The notes under the pieces are model-generated. The model did not search any database, was not told the origin of the DNA, and saw nothing but the letters and a program-made list of their open reading frames with translations. Of a stretch of 64,000 nucleotides of DNA, positions 30,664-40,470 are shown one piece after another. The DNA is taken from positions 179,764,596-179,828,595 of the forward strand of contig CM062288.1 in NCBI GenBank assembly GCA_031216915.1, read 5' to 3'. Made by a program: the position numbers and the translations under genes. The number at the start of each line of letters is the position of its first letter. Positions within the stretch are counted from its first letter, which is position 1. Source of the DNA: Pictodentalium vernedei (lineage: Eukaryota > Mollusca > Scaphopoda > Dentaliida > Dentaliidae).

Positions 30664-31371
30664 CTAGTTGGAGGTTGTATGTCTCCTGGAGTGTGGTATG
30701 GTAAGATAAGAGTTGTTCAGGATCTCCTCCCCGAGGAATGCCTCCACGGAATCCGGGATGCTCTCCTCCTGGTCAGACTCCTGGTCCGAAGAAGCCAGAG
30801 AAGCAAGAGCTGGAGGGGTGGAAGGTGCGTCATCTGGGACAGCTTCCTGTACCATAGACAGATCTTCTTCCTCCATCTCCTCTTCAGATGAAGATGGGTT
30901 GGAGATCGATCTGTCACCTGATGACCCATAGTCCTCCGGACCCTCCTCCTGGGAGGGGGGTGCCGAGCTGGACAAGGGTTGGTCAGGGGTGACAGGTGTT
31001 GACCTTATGACGCCCTCACTTGCCTCCTTCTCTTCCTTCTCCTTCTTTTTCTTCTCCAGAAACTCCGTCATTTGCCGGGCATCTCGTCGTCTGGTGGCGG
31101 GTCCCTTCTTTCTCTTCCTCTTCTTCTTGGTGGTGGCTGTACTGCTCCGGCGGTCTTTATCCAGCTTGTCCAAGTCGCAAGGAGGGTGACTGGTGTGGGA
31201 GGAAATCCCCCCATGAAAGGTGTTACACCTCTCCAAGGACGTCGGTTCTGTTTTAGTGTCAAAATCCACTGTCAAGTGAATTGTTACCTTGCGCACCTGG
31301 ATACTCCAGGTGGTAACAAGGGTGGCCTTCACTTTGATCAGTGTTTCTTGTATGACTAATGGTAGCTCCAT
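30664..31371 (-). CDS. Uncharacterised basic/acidic protein, possibly gag/ORF1-like
   Basis: A 235-residue frame starting MELPLVIQETLIKVK. The N-terminal third looks beta-rich (TTWSIQVRKVTIHLTVDF). The middle is very basic (KKKRKRKKGPATRRRDARQM, then FLEKKKKEKEE, probably helical). The C-terminal half is Ser/Pro/Glu-rich and acidic. I recall a loosely similar 'basic block plus RRD..FL.KK' layout in uncharacterised proteins near invertebrate retroelements, so an ORF1 or gag role is possible but unproven. It is the only long frame in the 2.8-kb insertion, and no polymerase or transposase was seen beside it. It could also be a chance frame in GC-richer sequence. Confidence 0.4.
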   Translation of the reverse strand: MELPLVIQETLIKVKATLVTTWSIQVRKVTIHLTVDFDTKTEPTSLERCNTFHGGISSHTSHPPCDLDKLDKDRRSSTATTKKKRKRKKGPATRRRDARQMTEFLEKKKKEKEEKEASEGVIRSTPVTPDQPLSSSAPPSQEEGPEDYGSSGDRSISNPSSSEEEMEEEDLSMVQEAVPDDAPSTPPALASLASSDQESDQEESIPDSVEAFLGEEILNNSYLTIPHSRRHTTSN

Positions 31372-31749
31372 TGTTCTCTAGATGTTTACACCTCGGAATC
31401 CAAGGTGCAAATGCATGAGTGCTGGCTTCCAGTCCTGTGAGAATTATATACCTTCTTCAAGTAGCCTAAGAAACCTGTTAACTGTATACAAGTAAACAAA
31501 CTTATTACTACCCCATTCACCTAATGACTGATTTGATTGTTTGTTCACACTTTTCAATGCTCAGTAAATATTTTATTCTGTATTGTCACTAATCACTCTG
31601 TGTGACAATGAACCCTTAATCCTTTTAAACAATACTGCCAACTATGTTCAGTAATAAAGCTTGTTTAATTCTGATATTGGCAAATACTGTAAACGTCAAA
31701 ATATGTGTATTTTTTTATAAAAATAATAAACTTCAACTTTTCTAGCCTA

Positions 31750-32720
31750 TAACATAACCACCGAACCCTCTTCATGAGGCATCCAAAAAAAAACTTCAAA
31801 AGACACATCATTGCAAATTTTAAAAGTTTGCTTATTCAATGAATACATATTTTCCTTCCAGAAAATCAACTCACTGATAGCAGTATCATTCATCAAAAAA
31901 TCCCTGTAGCTTTTGCTTTGGTATAAAGAACATTATGCATACCCCTGATACGAAGCTGGACTGCCGTGCCCATAGCACACCGCATTGAAATTATCTGCCC
32001 AACACATGCTACTCCTTTTCTGAAATTGATGATATACTCGCCTGAACTTTAACCAGAAATTTTTCCAGAGAAGGAGATATTTTATTTATACGTTTTTCAG
32101 TTACTGATAATATTCAGTTATTAGTATTCCAATTAATGCCAAGCCAAGTCACCATTTGACTGGGTTCCAAGTGACATCTCTCAGTTGCAATTAAAAAAAC
32201 AAGTTTTTCTGAATCTGACTGCATAGTGTTGGCCAATTTGTTTGCCTCATAATGGACATGTGCAACCCCCCCCCCCCCCCCCCCCAACCTCCATTCGATC
32301 ATCAAGATATAAAATAACCCTATGACTTAAAACTTGCCAGTTTGAAATAACACATCTCATTAATTTTGTAAACAAATAACTTGCAGTTGAAATAAAAATG
32401 GTAAAACATTAAATACATAGTATTTTACTGTTCTCCCAAAATCCCAGCTAAAACCTAAATACATTCTATGTCGTTCATAGATAGAAACATGGTAATATGC
32501 GCTTTGCAAATGAAAAGTGTGTAGGAACCCTGTCATAAACAAGCTCTGTTGTACTGGTACAATAGGACCCAGTCATCTGAATTGTCCGCTAAGAAACTGG
32601 TGTCATATTCTTCAACTGTGGCCCACCCAAATTCAGCTAATTTCATCAATTTTTCGACCACTTTCTAAAAGTTTTGATACCTTTGGAAATTTTGTCCTGA
32701 GCTAAATGCTTGGTTTCATT
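31750..32720 (-). pseudogene. Reverse transcriptase remnant of the second YR lineage
   Basis: On the - strand: an upstream block (WATVEEYDTSFLADNSDD, about 32620-32560), then RT motifs FHLQSAYYHVSI, HRMYLGFSWDFG and YYVFNVLPF (about 32510-32390). The YLDD region has collapsed next to a C/G homopolymer (32266-32285). EANKLANTM and PSQMVTWLGINWNT follow (about 32240-32115), then VGQIISMRCAMGTAVQLR (about 32010-31960). These are the RT blocks of DIRS/Ngaro-like elements and differ clearly from the 6860 family. Several stops are present. The remnant continues into the RNase H part at 28967 across the 2.8-kb insertion. Confidence 0.75.
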
Positions 32721-33019
32721 ACTGTCCTCTGTCAGTAAACAACTAGCGTCTTTGATTTCTTTTGCCAATACTTTCTTGTTTGTCTTGAATTGGTCCTCAT
32801 TTCCTTTTTTATTGAATGTATAAGGTCCATCGGCAAAATCCTTAATGTATACCATTCGTAACAAGGCCGCTGCTCATCACATGCTTTTAAGTTTGGCCCA
32901 GACCATCGTCGTGCTAACATGAAGAACATTCATATAATTTGCTTGTGCAGATGCATGTTACTGGAATTTACCTGTTGGAGTTCATATTATGAGAGAAGTA
33001 TATTACCACTAAACCACTT

Positions 33020-33050
33020 TGATGGTGGGGGGGGGGGGGGGGGGGGGGGA
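33020..33050. repeat. Poly-G run
   Basis: A G homopolymer with one T and one A near its edges. Similar runs occur at 32266-32285 (C), 47580, 49400-49445, 49513-49534 and 57538-57556 (C). Exact lengths may be unreliable in an assembly. Confidence 0.85.
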
Positions 33051-33362
33051 GGTTCCTCCCAGCAATTATTTTCAAACTTAAGGGATTAGCAGAAATACTA
33101 GCAGTACTTGAAAGATTGCCAGCGGTGCCTTAACTTTTACTCAGAAATGTAAGTATATGTCAGGTGTGAAATGCACCCACAACCGGTGGCATAGAAATCA
33201 CATGAGGGGGTTAACCTCCCCACCATCATCCCCCATCCCCCACCCCAACCCAATGCCCCTTTGTTTTCCTGCCTTACAAACTTATGAGTTTCAGTGCCAC
33301 CTCCTCCCCACTGCCGAAATTTGTTTTCTCATGTTCCAGAGAGAGATAGAGAGAAACTCAGT
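33051..33362. other. No feature recognised
   Basis: A C-rich stretch up to the left end of DIRS element 2. No exon or repeat could be identified. Confidence 0.5.
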
Positions 33363-33564
33363 ATTTTTATACTGTACCAATGACCCAGACTTAGCTGGTG
33401 CTAACTCCACAAAAACCAGGGCCAAACACAAATTTTGCCCCCCAATCCCCAAAATTTGCATCCAAAACAAAAAGAAATCATGTCCTAAAGGACCTCCATA
33501 GTACGACTCTACTGCGCATGCGCAGTGACGCAGTCGTCCCGAAATTGGCGCCAAATATCATTCT
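33363..33564 (+). repeat. Left inverted terminal repeat, DIRS element 2
   Basis: Same structure as 6860-7061 but with element-specific variants (for example ctaactccacaaaaacc, and cgactctactgcgcatgcgc) that are all matched in this element's own right ITR. The TGCGCATGCGCA palindrome is at 33513-33524. Confidence 0.92.
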
Positions 33565-34400
33565 CTGTTTGGCCCTTCATCAGTCAACATCTCACTGATC
33601 TTTGTGCTTGTAAATCTCAGTTTAAAGGATGCCAGACACGTAATTCTTGGAGAAAATGTGATTCTAAGGAGGATAGAAGGAGGAGAGGAAAAAAGAAGTG
33701 GCAAAAAGTAATCAGGGCTGTACTTAAAATTTTTTGTTGAAATTATGTTAAGTTGCCTATTTTCGAGGCAAACGCCTCTTGTTGTCATTCTTGCTAATTG
33801 TTGCACTGCTTATTCAGTGTTTCCTCTCCCCTAACCTTCTAAAGTCCCCCCTTGCAATTCTCCCATGCTTTTGGCATATTTTTGAGAAGTTTCATTTCTA
33901 AAAATTCCCTGGGAGAGTTGCTTGGTTACAGAATGTTTTCTGTTATTTTCCCCATAGTTACGTTTTCACCCATGGGTGTATAACGTTTGTGTTCTGCATC
34001 TTCCATCTGATGTTCTGCAGATTCTCCCCTGGGAGTCTCTGTTTTGCATCAGATAGAGTGTAATTGATGACTGATTCCGGGCCAGTTTTTTCAGTGCCTG
34101 GAGTCATGTTTTCTTCTGTGTTTACACTGTTTGTTTTCATTGGCAACAGCCTTTTTTGAGGGGGGCTGTTTGCCTTTGAGGTAGTTTATCTCATTATAAG
34201 ATACATTTATATTATCCGAAAGTGTCTCATTAATTATTTTATATAATTTTAAAATTTTTGACCACACTTTGCCATCGGATCCATCGGGGTTCAACGTTAC
34301 TTTTCAGCAACTTGGGCTTCTCTGAAAAAATATTTTTTCAAAATTATTTTGTTTTGCAATTGTTTTTTCATATATTAATGGATCATGTTATTATGTATCT

Positions 34401-36554
34401 TTGTGTCAGGGGTTTTTGCGAGTAACTAGGACTTATTGTTGTTCTTTCACAATGAAGGGAACTTGTTCAAATTGTAATAGGAAGAAATCTTCCTCTGACT
34501 TTCATGATTATTGCATTAATTGTAGTCAGTGTTCTCGCATTAATCCCTGTCCTGTATGTGAACATTGGGATGAGAAACATTGGAAACGTGTGTCACGATA
34601 TGTTGTTTCTGGAGAAAGAGCGATGCCGGCTCTTTCTCCACAAGGTCACTCTACTCTCTCAGTTTCTATTTCAGAGGAACCAGAACAGGGTGATGTTTCC
34701 ATGTTATCTTCTTCAAGTGTGCGTCCGTCGTCACAATTAAATACAGAGCTAGCGGCAAAAGTGCTCATGGAGATTAGACAAATGTCGTCCGCTAGCTCGC
34801 CCGGTGTAGCGTCCATTCACCGAATGGTTCGGCAGCCGGGTTCGTCCGATGCGGTCCAAGAGGAAATTTTGGGTGATGCGAGCACTATAAAAATAATAGA
34901 TGCACACCCAGTGACGGCGGATAGTGAACGAGAACAGAGGAAGCCTTTTAGTCCGGTTCCTAGCTCGTCCAGGTCCAGCCGGGCCGCGAGCGAGAGAGGC
35001 CCCTCTCTCGTACAACAACATCTGGGACCAGATGTTGAGGTACAAAATGTGTCTTTAGCGGAGCATACGTCCGTCGCTCGGGACGCTCCGTTGTATAAGC
35101 AGTCCGCAGAGACTGTTAAGGCTTCCTCTTCTCGCCGGCGCACACGACCGCACCTTGGCTGCGTGACCTCCGATATTTTGCCAGCTTCGCCGATGAAGGA
35201 TTATTCGGCGACCAGGTCACACCATCCGGCAGCCAGGGATTCGAGACCGATGGACTCCGGACGTTCGCATAGGAAAAGTATGCGGGAGCCATCTGATGCG
35301 GAGCTGCCCTCGGCAAAGCAGCGAAAGACCGCTCCTCCGCAGGTCTCGACGTCGGACATTCTAGTGCAGATAGCACAGCTTATCGCAGCATCCCAGCAGC
35401 CGACAGAGACAGTGTCGGATCAAGAATTATCCGACGGCGCTGGGTCGGTACGCTCCGCCGAAGCATCGGGGGCGGACGACCGGGAACATCGGGAGGTCCG
35501 ACCGGATGGTGAAAGGGATACGGATGAATTGGAGCTATCCCTTTCGGAACAACACAAAGCTGCCGTAGACTTCATCCGGCACTTTCTTCCTCAAGTTGTT
35601 CCGTCGGGCCAGACTGCTGCGCTTCCGGACAGGAGAATTATAGCGTCATTGGACTCTGATTTTTTCGAGCGGTTCAGGGACATCGCTCCCGAGTTTCCGT
35701 CGCAGTCCAATAATGTTGCAAGAACATTTGAATTATTGAACGACGCTATTTTTAAACTTGCTTCCAGGACAGGGAAAGCAGGCTTCTTGTCCGCAAATAC
35801 TCTCAACCTGCCTTTCATTAATGCAAGGAATAAATTCGACACGGCAGGTCAGGGTATACCGAGAGTTCCTCTGCGTATGGACGACGAGGCGGAAGACTTA
35901 GAGCTATCATTACCGTCGTCAGCTTCTATTCCAACCGCAGTGTTGGAAACAGCTATTGCGTCTAACAGAGCCAATTTAGATGCCTTATCTTACGCAGATC
36001 ACCTTACGAAGGCGTTATCACTGCGTCTTCAAGGGGAAGAGTTTCAGGATATACAATCCTCCTTAAGACTTCTTTCAAGGGCAGTAGCTTATTCCACGTG
36101 TAACTCCGCCCTTTCAGTGGCAAATTTGGAGTTGGTTAGACGTGACGCAGCCCTGTCTACATCCACACTAGTGGATTCTAAGGTGAAGAACTCTCTTAGA
36201 GTCGCTTCGGTCTCAGGAGATCTTCTCTTTGACGGCAAGCTTTCCGCTATTTATGATAATATTAAAAAGAAAGCTAGTGATTCTCTGTTGTTTAGATCCG
36301 CTCCTAAAAGGTCGGATACAGCAGACACGAATAAGGCGGGCACTTCTGGGTCTTATCCGCCCAAGAGAGGTTCCTATAGAGGTTCCGGTGCGTCCTCTAG
36401 CTCTTATTCGAGAGACCGTCAGGATAGCGACTCTCGTTCGGGACGTCCTTCAGGCCGGGACAATCGGTCGGACGCCCCGAGGTCGACGAGGCGAGGTGCG
36501 GGTCGTGGAAGACGTGGTTTCTCCTACCGCAGGCCTCGCAGATCCAGGAGGTGA
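34401..36554 (+). CDS. Gag-like protein of DIRS element 2
   Basis: The open frame begins at 34401, but the start homologous to element 1 is the ATG at 34452 (MKGTCSNC), giving 700 residues; upstream codons are probably untranslated. It has the same Cys-rich N-terminal module (C-x2-C ... C-x2-C-x2-C ... CPVC), Ser/charged middle, conserved core and Gly/Arg tail ending RRPRRSRR. The stop is TGA followed by TGG, as in element 1. The RT frame overlaps at +1. Changes relative to element 1 gag are scattered, with one extra Ser near residue 220, so length is nearly kept. Confidence 0.87.
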   Translation: MCQGFLRVTRTYCCSFTMKGTCSNCNRKKSSSDFHDYCINCSQCSRINPCPVCEHWDEKHWKRVSRYVVSGERAMPALSPQGHSTLSVSISEEPEQGDVSMLSSSSVRPSSQLNTELAAKVLMEIRQMSSASSPGVASIHRMVRQPGSSDAVQEEILGDASTIKIIDAHPVTADSEREQRKPFSPVPSSSRSSRAASERGPSLVQQHLGPDVEVQNVSLAEHTSVARDAPLYKQSAETVKASSSRRRTRPHLGCVTSDILPASPMKDYSATRSHHPAARDSRPMDSGRSHRKSMREPSDAELPSAKQRKTAPPQVSTSDILVQIAQLIAASQQPTETVSDQELSDGAGSVRSAEASGADDREHREVRPDGERDTDELELSLSEQHKAAVDFIRHFLPQVVPSGQTAALPDRRIIASLDSDFFERFRDIAPEFPSQSNNVARTFELLNDAIFKLASRTGKAGFLSANTLNLPFINARNKFDTAGQGIPRVPLRMDDEAEDLELSLPSSASIPTAVLETAIASNRANLDALSYADHLTKALSLRLQGEEFQDIQSSLRLLSRAVAYSTCNSALSVANLELVRRDAALSTSTLVDSKVKNSLRVASVSGDLLFDGKLSAIYDNIKKKASDSLLFRSAPKRSDTADTNKAGTSGSYPPKRGSYRGSGASSSSYSRDRQDSDSRSGRPSGRDNRSDAPRSTRRGAGRGRRGFSYRRPRRSRR

Positions 36555-39477
36555 TGGCTCAAACCTCTATCGCGTTCCGGTTGGCGGAAGGTTGTCGAGT
36601 TTTTCTCAAGAGTGGGCGTCGATTACGGACGACCCGTGGGTGAGAGGAGTGACTTCGGAAGGTCTAAAGATATCCTTCAAACAAAAGCCTCCATTAACTC
36701 GAAGTCCAAAGTGGACTCATCTTCCGTCAAACCCTCAGAAAAGAGACGCTCTGCTATCAGAGGTGCAGTCTCTTTTAATGAAGAACGCGGTAGAGGTCGT
36801 AGAAAACCAGGAATCGCTGGGATTCTACAGCCATCTGTTTCTGGTTCCGAAACCAGACGGCTCGTTCCGTCCAGTCATAGATTTGAGCTGGATAAACAAG
36901 CTGATCGTCGCTCCGAAGTTTTATATGGAGACGATTCGATCGGTCAGAGCGAGTATTCGGGTGAACGATTATGCAACGAGCATAGATCTCAAAGATGCGT
37001 ACTTTCACGTCATGGTACATCCGACATTCCGAAAGTATCTACGCTTCGCAGTCCTAGGAGTGGTGTATCAGTTCCGGGCCATGTGCTTCGGATTGAATCT
37101 AGCACCCTGGGCTTTCACTCGGGTAATGAACTCGGTAATGATCTACTTCCGAGCTCATTCGTCTGCGGTAACGTCGGCCTACCTGGACGACATTCTTCAG
37201 AGGTACGGCAACGAGTTAACGCTTCAGAACGATGTTCAGAATCTTCTTCTATTGCTCCGACGTCTCGGTTTCATAGTAAACGAGGAGAAGTCGGATCTGG
37301 TGCCGTCCAAGTCATTCACTCATCTGGGAATGAGCTTCGAGACGCACAACAATCTCGTTCGTCTGCCGTTAACCAGAGCGAAATTAGTCAGTTGTTACGC
37401 TCGCTATTGTCTAAATACAGACAAAGTCACAGCGAGAGAATTTATGAGACTGATAGGTCTGTGCGGAGCCGCCGCGGATCTCATTCCGATGGGACGGCTA
37501 CGCACACGGCCTCTTCAAATTTTCCTGACTCAGAATTGGAGTGTGAAAATTCATTCGCTCGATGTAGACGTTCTCTTGTCAGATCAAGTGAAACAAGAGA
37601 TTCAGACTTGGGCAAACATTCAGTGGTTAACTCAAGGAGTTCCGCTGCAGTTGCCGGATCCGAGTTTTACCATTATGACGGATGCCAGTCAAACAGGTTG
37701 GGGTGCATCATTAATCCCAACGGATTCGAGATGCCAGGGTCTTTGGGATCCGCAATTCCTGTGCAAGCACATAAACATCAAGGAAATGATGTCAATTTGG
37801 CTTGCGTTACGTCACTGGATGGACATTATTCACGATGCTCATGTCCAAATCCTATCCGACAATACGACAGTAGTGGCGTATATACGGAATCAGGGAGGCA
37901 CTCATTCAGTTCCGTTGTTCAATCTAACGGAAAGAATCCTTCTGTTTGCGTTGGAACATCACGTTCTTCTTTCGGTCCGTCACATACCGGGTCGTCTGAA
38001 TGTGCTAGCAGACTCCCTTTCACGAAAGGGTCGCTTGTTGCCGTCGGAGTGGACTCTCAACAAACAAGTATTCAATCAGATTTGCTACCAATGGGAACGG
38101 CCAATGATAGACTTATTTGCGACACATCTCAACAATCAGTTGCAGACGTATGTGTCCCCGTGTCCGGATCCAAGAGCATTTGCAGTAGACGCTCTATCGA
38201 TCCCTTGGGACGGAATGATAGGATATGCGTATCCTCCAGCGCCGTTAATTCAACAAGTATTGCTAAAGATAAAACAATCTCAATGCAAGATTCTGTTGGT
38301 AGCATCTCTGTCGCCACAGAGACCGTGGATAAATCTACTCAGGTGTCTGTTGTGGGACCTACCGCGGAAGCTCCCTCCACGAGAGGATCTTCTTTGGCAG
38401 GGGAAATCGCGCCAACTGCATCACAACCCGCAAGGTCTCAACCTTCACGTTTTTCCGTTGCACTTTACAGGACGAGCAGTGGACGCGATTTCTAACTGTA
38501 GGAGGACCTCCTCTTCGCTAAACTATGCGGCTAAGTGGAAGGTTTTCCGTCGTTGGTGTAGGGATCATTCTGTTGATATATTTGATCCCTCTATACCAGA
38601 CATTGCTAACTTTCTAGTATACTTGTTTGACGAAATCAAACTGCAACCTGTTACTATAAAGGGTTATAGATCTATGTTATCTGATACCTATGCACATCAT
38701 GATAGTTTACAAATTGGATCTAATGTCTCTTTATCGAAATTGGTTAGAAACTTTTCGATAAATAGACCCAGAACTCTTAGATTAATTCCTAAGTGGAATT
38801 TAGCTTGGGTTCTCCTTAAATTGAAGGAAAAGCCATTTGAACCTCTTGGGACAGTAGATTTCAAATTCTTATCTTATAAGACAGCTTTTCTCTTAGCTTT
38901 CTCTTCTGCCAGAAGAGTCAGTGAGCTTCATGCACTATCGGTGGATGATTCTCATTATCGTAGTGTTGGGAACACTATCACCTTCACTACTAATGTCGGT
39001 TTTTTAGCTAAGAATCAGGCTCCTAATAAATATCCGGAACCTATTGTTATTAAGGCTCTTCCGTCTTCAGACGGGCGTAGGCCTTTACTCTGTCCTGTTA
39101 GAGCACTACGTATCTATAAACAGAGATCTCAGTTCATCAGAAAGGGACGGAAACGTTTCTTTCTGTCTTTGATGCCTAATAGAAAGGACATTTCAGTCCA
39201 TTCTATTGCTAGATGGATTCAGTTAACTATCCGTACTGCGTATGAAGATTTATCTTCTTCTCAGCAGTCTGTGCTTAAGATTTCTGCTCATGAAGTAAGA
39301 GCTCTTTCTACTTCCTGGGCTTATGCTAATAGTGTTGCTATTACAGATTTAATGAAGGCTGCTTATTGGTCTCAGCCATCCACATTTACTAATTTTTATC
39401 TCAGAAATATTGAGTCCATTTCTGGAGACCTGCATTGTTTAGGTCCGTTATCTGTTGCTCAGAATGTCATCCACTAA
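36229..39477 (+). CDS. Fused RT / RNase H / tyrosine recombinase of DIRS element 2
   Basis: A single 1082-codon frame holding all enzymatic domains. RT: VPKPDGSFRPVIDLSWIN, SIDLKDAYFHV and YLDD at 318-321. RNase H has D485 (TDAS) and the following acidic residues as in element 1. The recombinase starts right after the join at H745 (FPL|HFTG) and has R895 in SARRVSEL, H1021/R1024 in HEVR and Y1057 in FYLRN. Element 1 has 23 more bases at the join (TGCGG...GGCAAG), and element 3 has 20, so element 2 carries a deletion. In elements 1 and 3 the recombinase is in a different frame from RT. As in element 1, recognisable RT starts near residue 100. An overlapping frame (36612-38495) is open but now ends at the join. 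Confidence 0.92.
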   Translation: MTASFPLFMIILKRKLVILCCLDPLLKGRIQQTRIRRALLGLIRPREVPIEVPVRPLALIRETVRIATLVRDVLQAGTIGRTPRGRRGEVRVVEDVVSPTAGLADPGGDGSNLYRVPVGGRLSSFSQEWASITDDPWVRGVTSEGLKISFKQKPPLTRSPKWTHLPSNPQKRDALLSEVQSLLMKNAVEVVENQESLGFYSHLFLVPKPDGSFRPVIDLSWINKLIVAPKFYMETIRSVRASIRVNDYATSIDLKDAYFHVMVHPTFRKYLRFAVLGVVYQFRAMCFGLNLAPWAFTRVMNSVMIYFRAHSSAVTSAYLDDILQRYGNELTLQNDVQNLLLLLRRLGFIVNEEKSDLVPSKSFTHLGMSFETHNNLVRLPLTRAKLVSCYARYCLNTDKVTAREFMRLIGLCGAAADLIPMGRLRTRPLQIFLTQNWSVKIHSLDVDVLLSDQVKQEIQTWANIQWLTQGVPLQLPDPSFTIMTDASQTGWGASLIPTDSRCQGLWDPQFLCKHINIKEMMSIWLALRHWMDIIHDAHVQILSDNTTVVAYIRNQGGTHSVPLFNLTERILLFALEHHVLLSVRHIPGRLNVLADSLSRKGRLLPSEWTLNKQVFNQICYQWERPMIDLFATHLNNQLQTYVSPCPDPRAFAVDALSIPWDGMIGYAYPPAPLIQQVLLKIKQSQCKILLVASLSPQRPWINLLRCLLWDLPRKLPPREDLLWQGKSRQLHHNPQGLNLHVFPLHFTGRAVDAISNCRRTSSSLNYAAKWKVFRRWCRDHSVDIFDPSIPDIANFLVYLFDEIKLQPVTIKGYRSMLSDTYAHHDSLQIGSNVSLSKLVRNFSINRPRTLRLIPKWNLAWVLLKLKEKPFEPLGTVDFKFLSYKTAFLLAFSSARRVSELHALSVDDSHYRSVGNTITFTTNVGFLAKNQAPNKYPEPIVIKALPSSDGRRPLLCPVRALRIYKQRSQFIRKGRKRFFLSLMPNRKDISVHSIARWIQLTIRTAYEDLSSSQQSVLKISAHEVRALSTSWAYANSVAITDLMKAAYWSQPSTFTNFYLRNIESISGDLHCLGPLSVAQNVIH

Positions 39478-40079
39478 ACAGTTGCAACTATAGTTATGCA
39501 GGCTTTCTGTTCCGGCAGTGACTCCGTCCGGCTGCCCTCTTCGCTCTGGGCTATTTGACCCAGGGCAAGGGGAAGGGGGGGGGGGGGGGCGGGTGTTCCC
39601 TTAGGTCACCTGCTTTATAGTGAAAAGCAAGGGAATGCCTCCTCCAAGACAGTATTTCTGAGTCGCTTCCGGGATGGTTTTAAAGTGTAATATTAATGTT
39701 TAATTTCATTCATGTCTTATTTTTAAAGTGTAGCTCGGTGTGAAGCATTTGTATATGTCAAGTGTCAAACGGGCTTTAATATACAATACTCGGACACTTT
39801 TAAATGATTATAAAGAGTCTCAATTCTCTGGACTACTTTATTTATTGGCTTGCTTTAAAAATAATTAGTATAAAGGTTATACTGGATGTTAATAGAGAAC
39901 ATGAATGTTATTGTGCTCAATTATTAAGGGTAGTGTATCTTTCTAATTTAAATATTAAATAAGAAAGATACATGTAAAGCCTAATACTCCTTTTCTCCTT
40001 AAGGGGTTACCTCTTTATTTTATAATTGAGCTTATTGGATTTTCCTCTATGTCCTAGGCCCTCCAGCCTGTTTACTATT
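39478..40079 (+). other. 3' untranslated region of DIRS element 2
   Basis: Close match to 12998-13593. The G-run is longer here (about 39568-39592). No coding potential. Confidence 0.75.
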
Positions 40080-40168
40080 CAGCTAAGTCTGGGTCATTGG
40101 TACAGTATAAAAATGTTAAAAAATTTATAGTAATTTATATATTTTTTATACTTACCAATGACCCAGAC
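40080..40168 (+). repeat. Internal complementary region, DIRS element 2
   Basis: Arm 1 (40080-40114) is the complement of 33363-33397, and arm 2 (40115-40168) is the complement of the right end finishing TTTTTTAAC at 40470. The junction trinucleotide is GTT (40115-40117), as in element 1. Confidence 0.93.
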
Positions 40169-40242
40169 GGGGATGGCCCTCCCTGAGTTGGGAACTCTTG
40201 CCTCCCCGCTGAGTACATAGCGCTGACCAGGCACTGCCAGTA

Positions 40243-40470
40243 AGAATGATATTTGGCGCCAATTTCGGGACGACTGCGTCACTGCGCATGCGCAGTAGAG
40301 TCGTACTATGGAGGTCCTTTAGGACATGATTTCTTTTTGTTTTGGATGCAAATTTTGGGGATTGGGGGGCAAAATTTGTGTTTGGCCCTGGTTTTTGTGG
40401 AGTTAGCACCAGCTAAGTCTGGGTCATTGGTAAGTATAAAAAATATATAAATTACTATAAATTTTTTAAC
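40243..40470 (-). repeat. Right inverted terminal repeat, DIRS element 2
   Basis: Inverse of the left ITR without a visible mismatch over the shared ~190 bp, plus the longer AT-rich outer end. It contains the NRF1-type and GGCGCC palindromes. Confidence 0.92.

Larger units (their letters stand above)
28968..31749. mobile_element. Unclassified 2.8-kb insertion in the second-lineage RNase H
   Basis: The RNase H coding sequence is split here. Both sides of the gap carry ACATAAC (left about 28961-28967, right about 31750-31756), consistent with a 7-bp target duplication. A nearby duplicate (28451-28522) shows the uninterrupted sequence. The ends (TATTACCGGTTGG and ...TTCTAGCCTATA) show no strong inverted repeat. 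Inside are a direct repeat of about 48 bp (29105-29152 and 30261-30308) and a 235-codon frame on the - strand. I cannot place it in a superfamily. Confidence 0.6.
33363..40470 (+). mobile_element. DIRS-type YR retrotransposon, element 2 (complete, youngest)
   Basis: A 7108-bp element with the same layout as element 1 and a few percent divergence by eye. Its two ITRs appear identical base for base over the ~190 bp I compared (33373-33564 against the inverse of 40243 onward), and all frames are open, so it looks recent and possibly autonomous. Its ICR again defines both ends. No target duplication is seen, as expected for YR integration. The key difference from element 1 is a 23-nt deletion at 38460/38461 that puts the recombinase in the RT frame. 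Confidence 0.93.

Noticed and set aside
30664-31371. A host nuclear protein gene
   Set aside because: The frame lies wholly in an insertion that splits another mobile-element gene, so a mobile-element origin is more likely than a host gene.
38440-38480. The 23-nt gap in element 2 as a spliced-out micro-intron
   Set aside because: Far too short for an intron, and the missing segment cannot be placed with both GT and AG ends. A deletion with one base of microhomology explains it.
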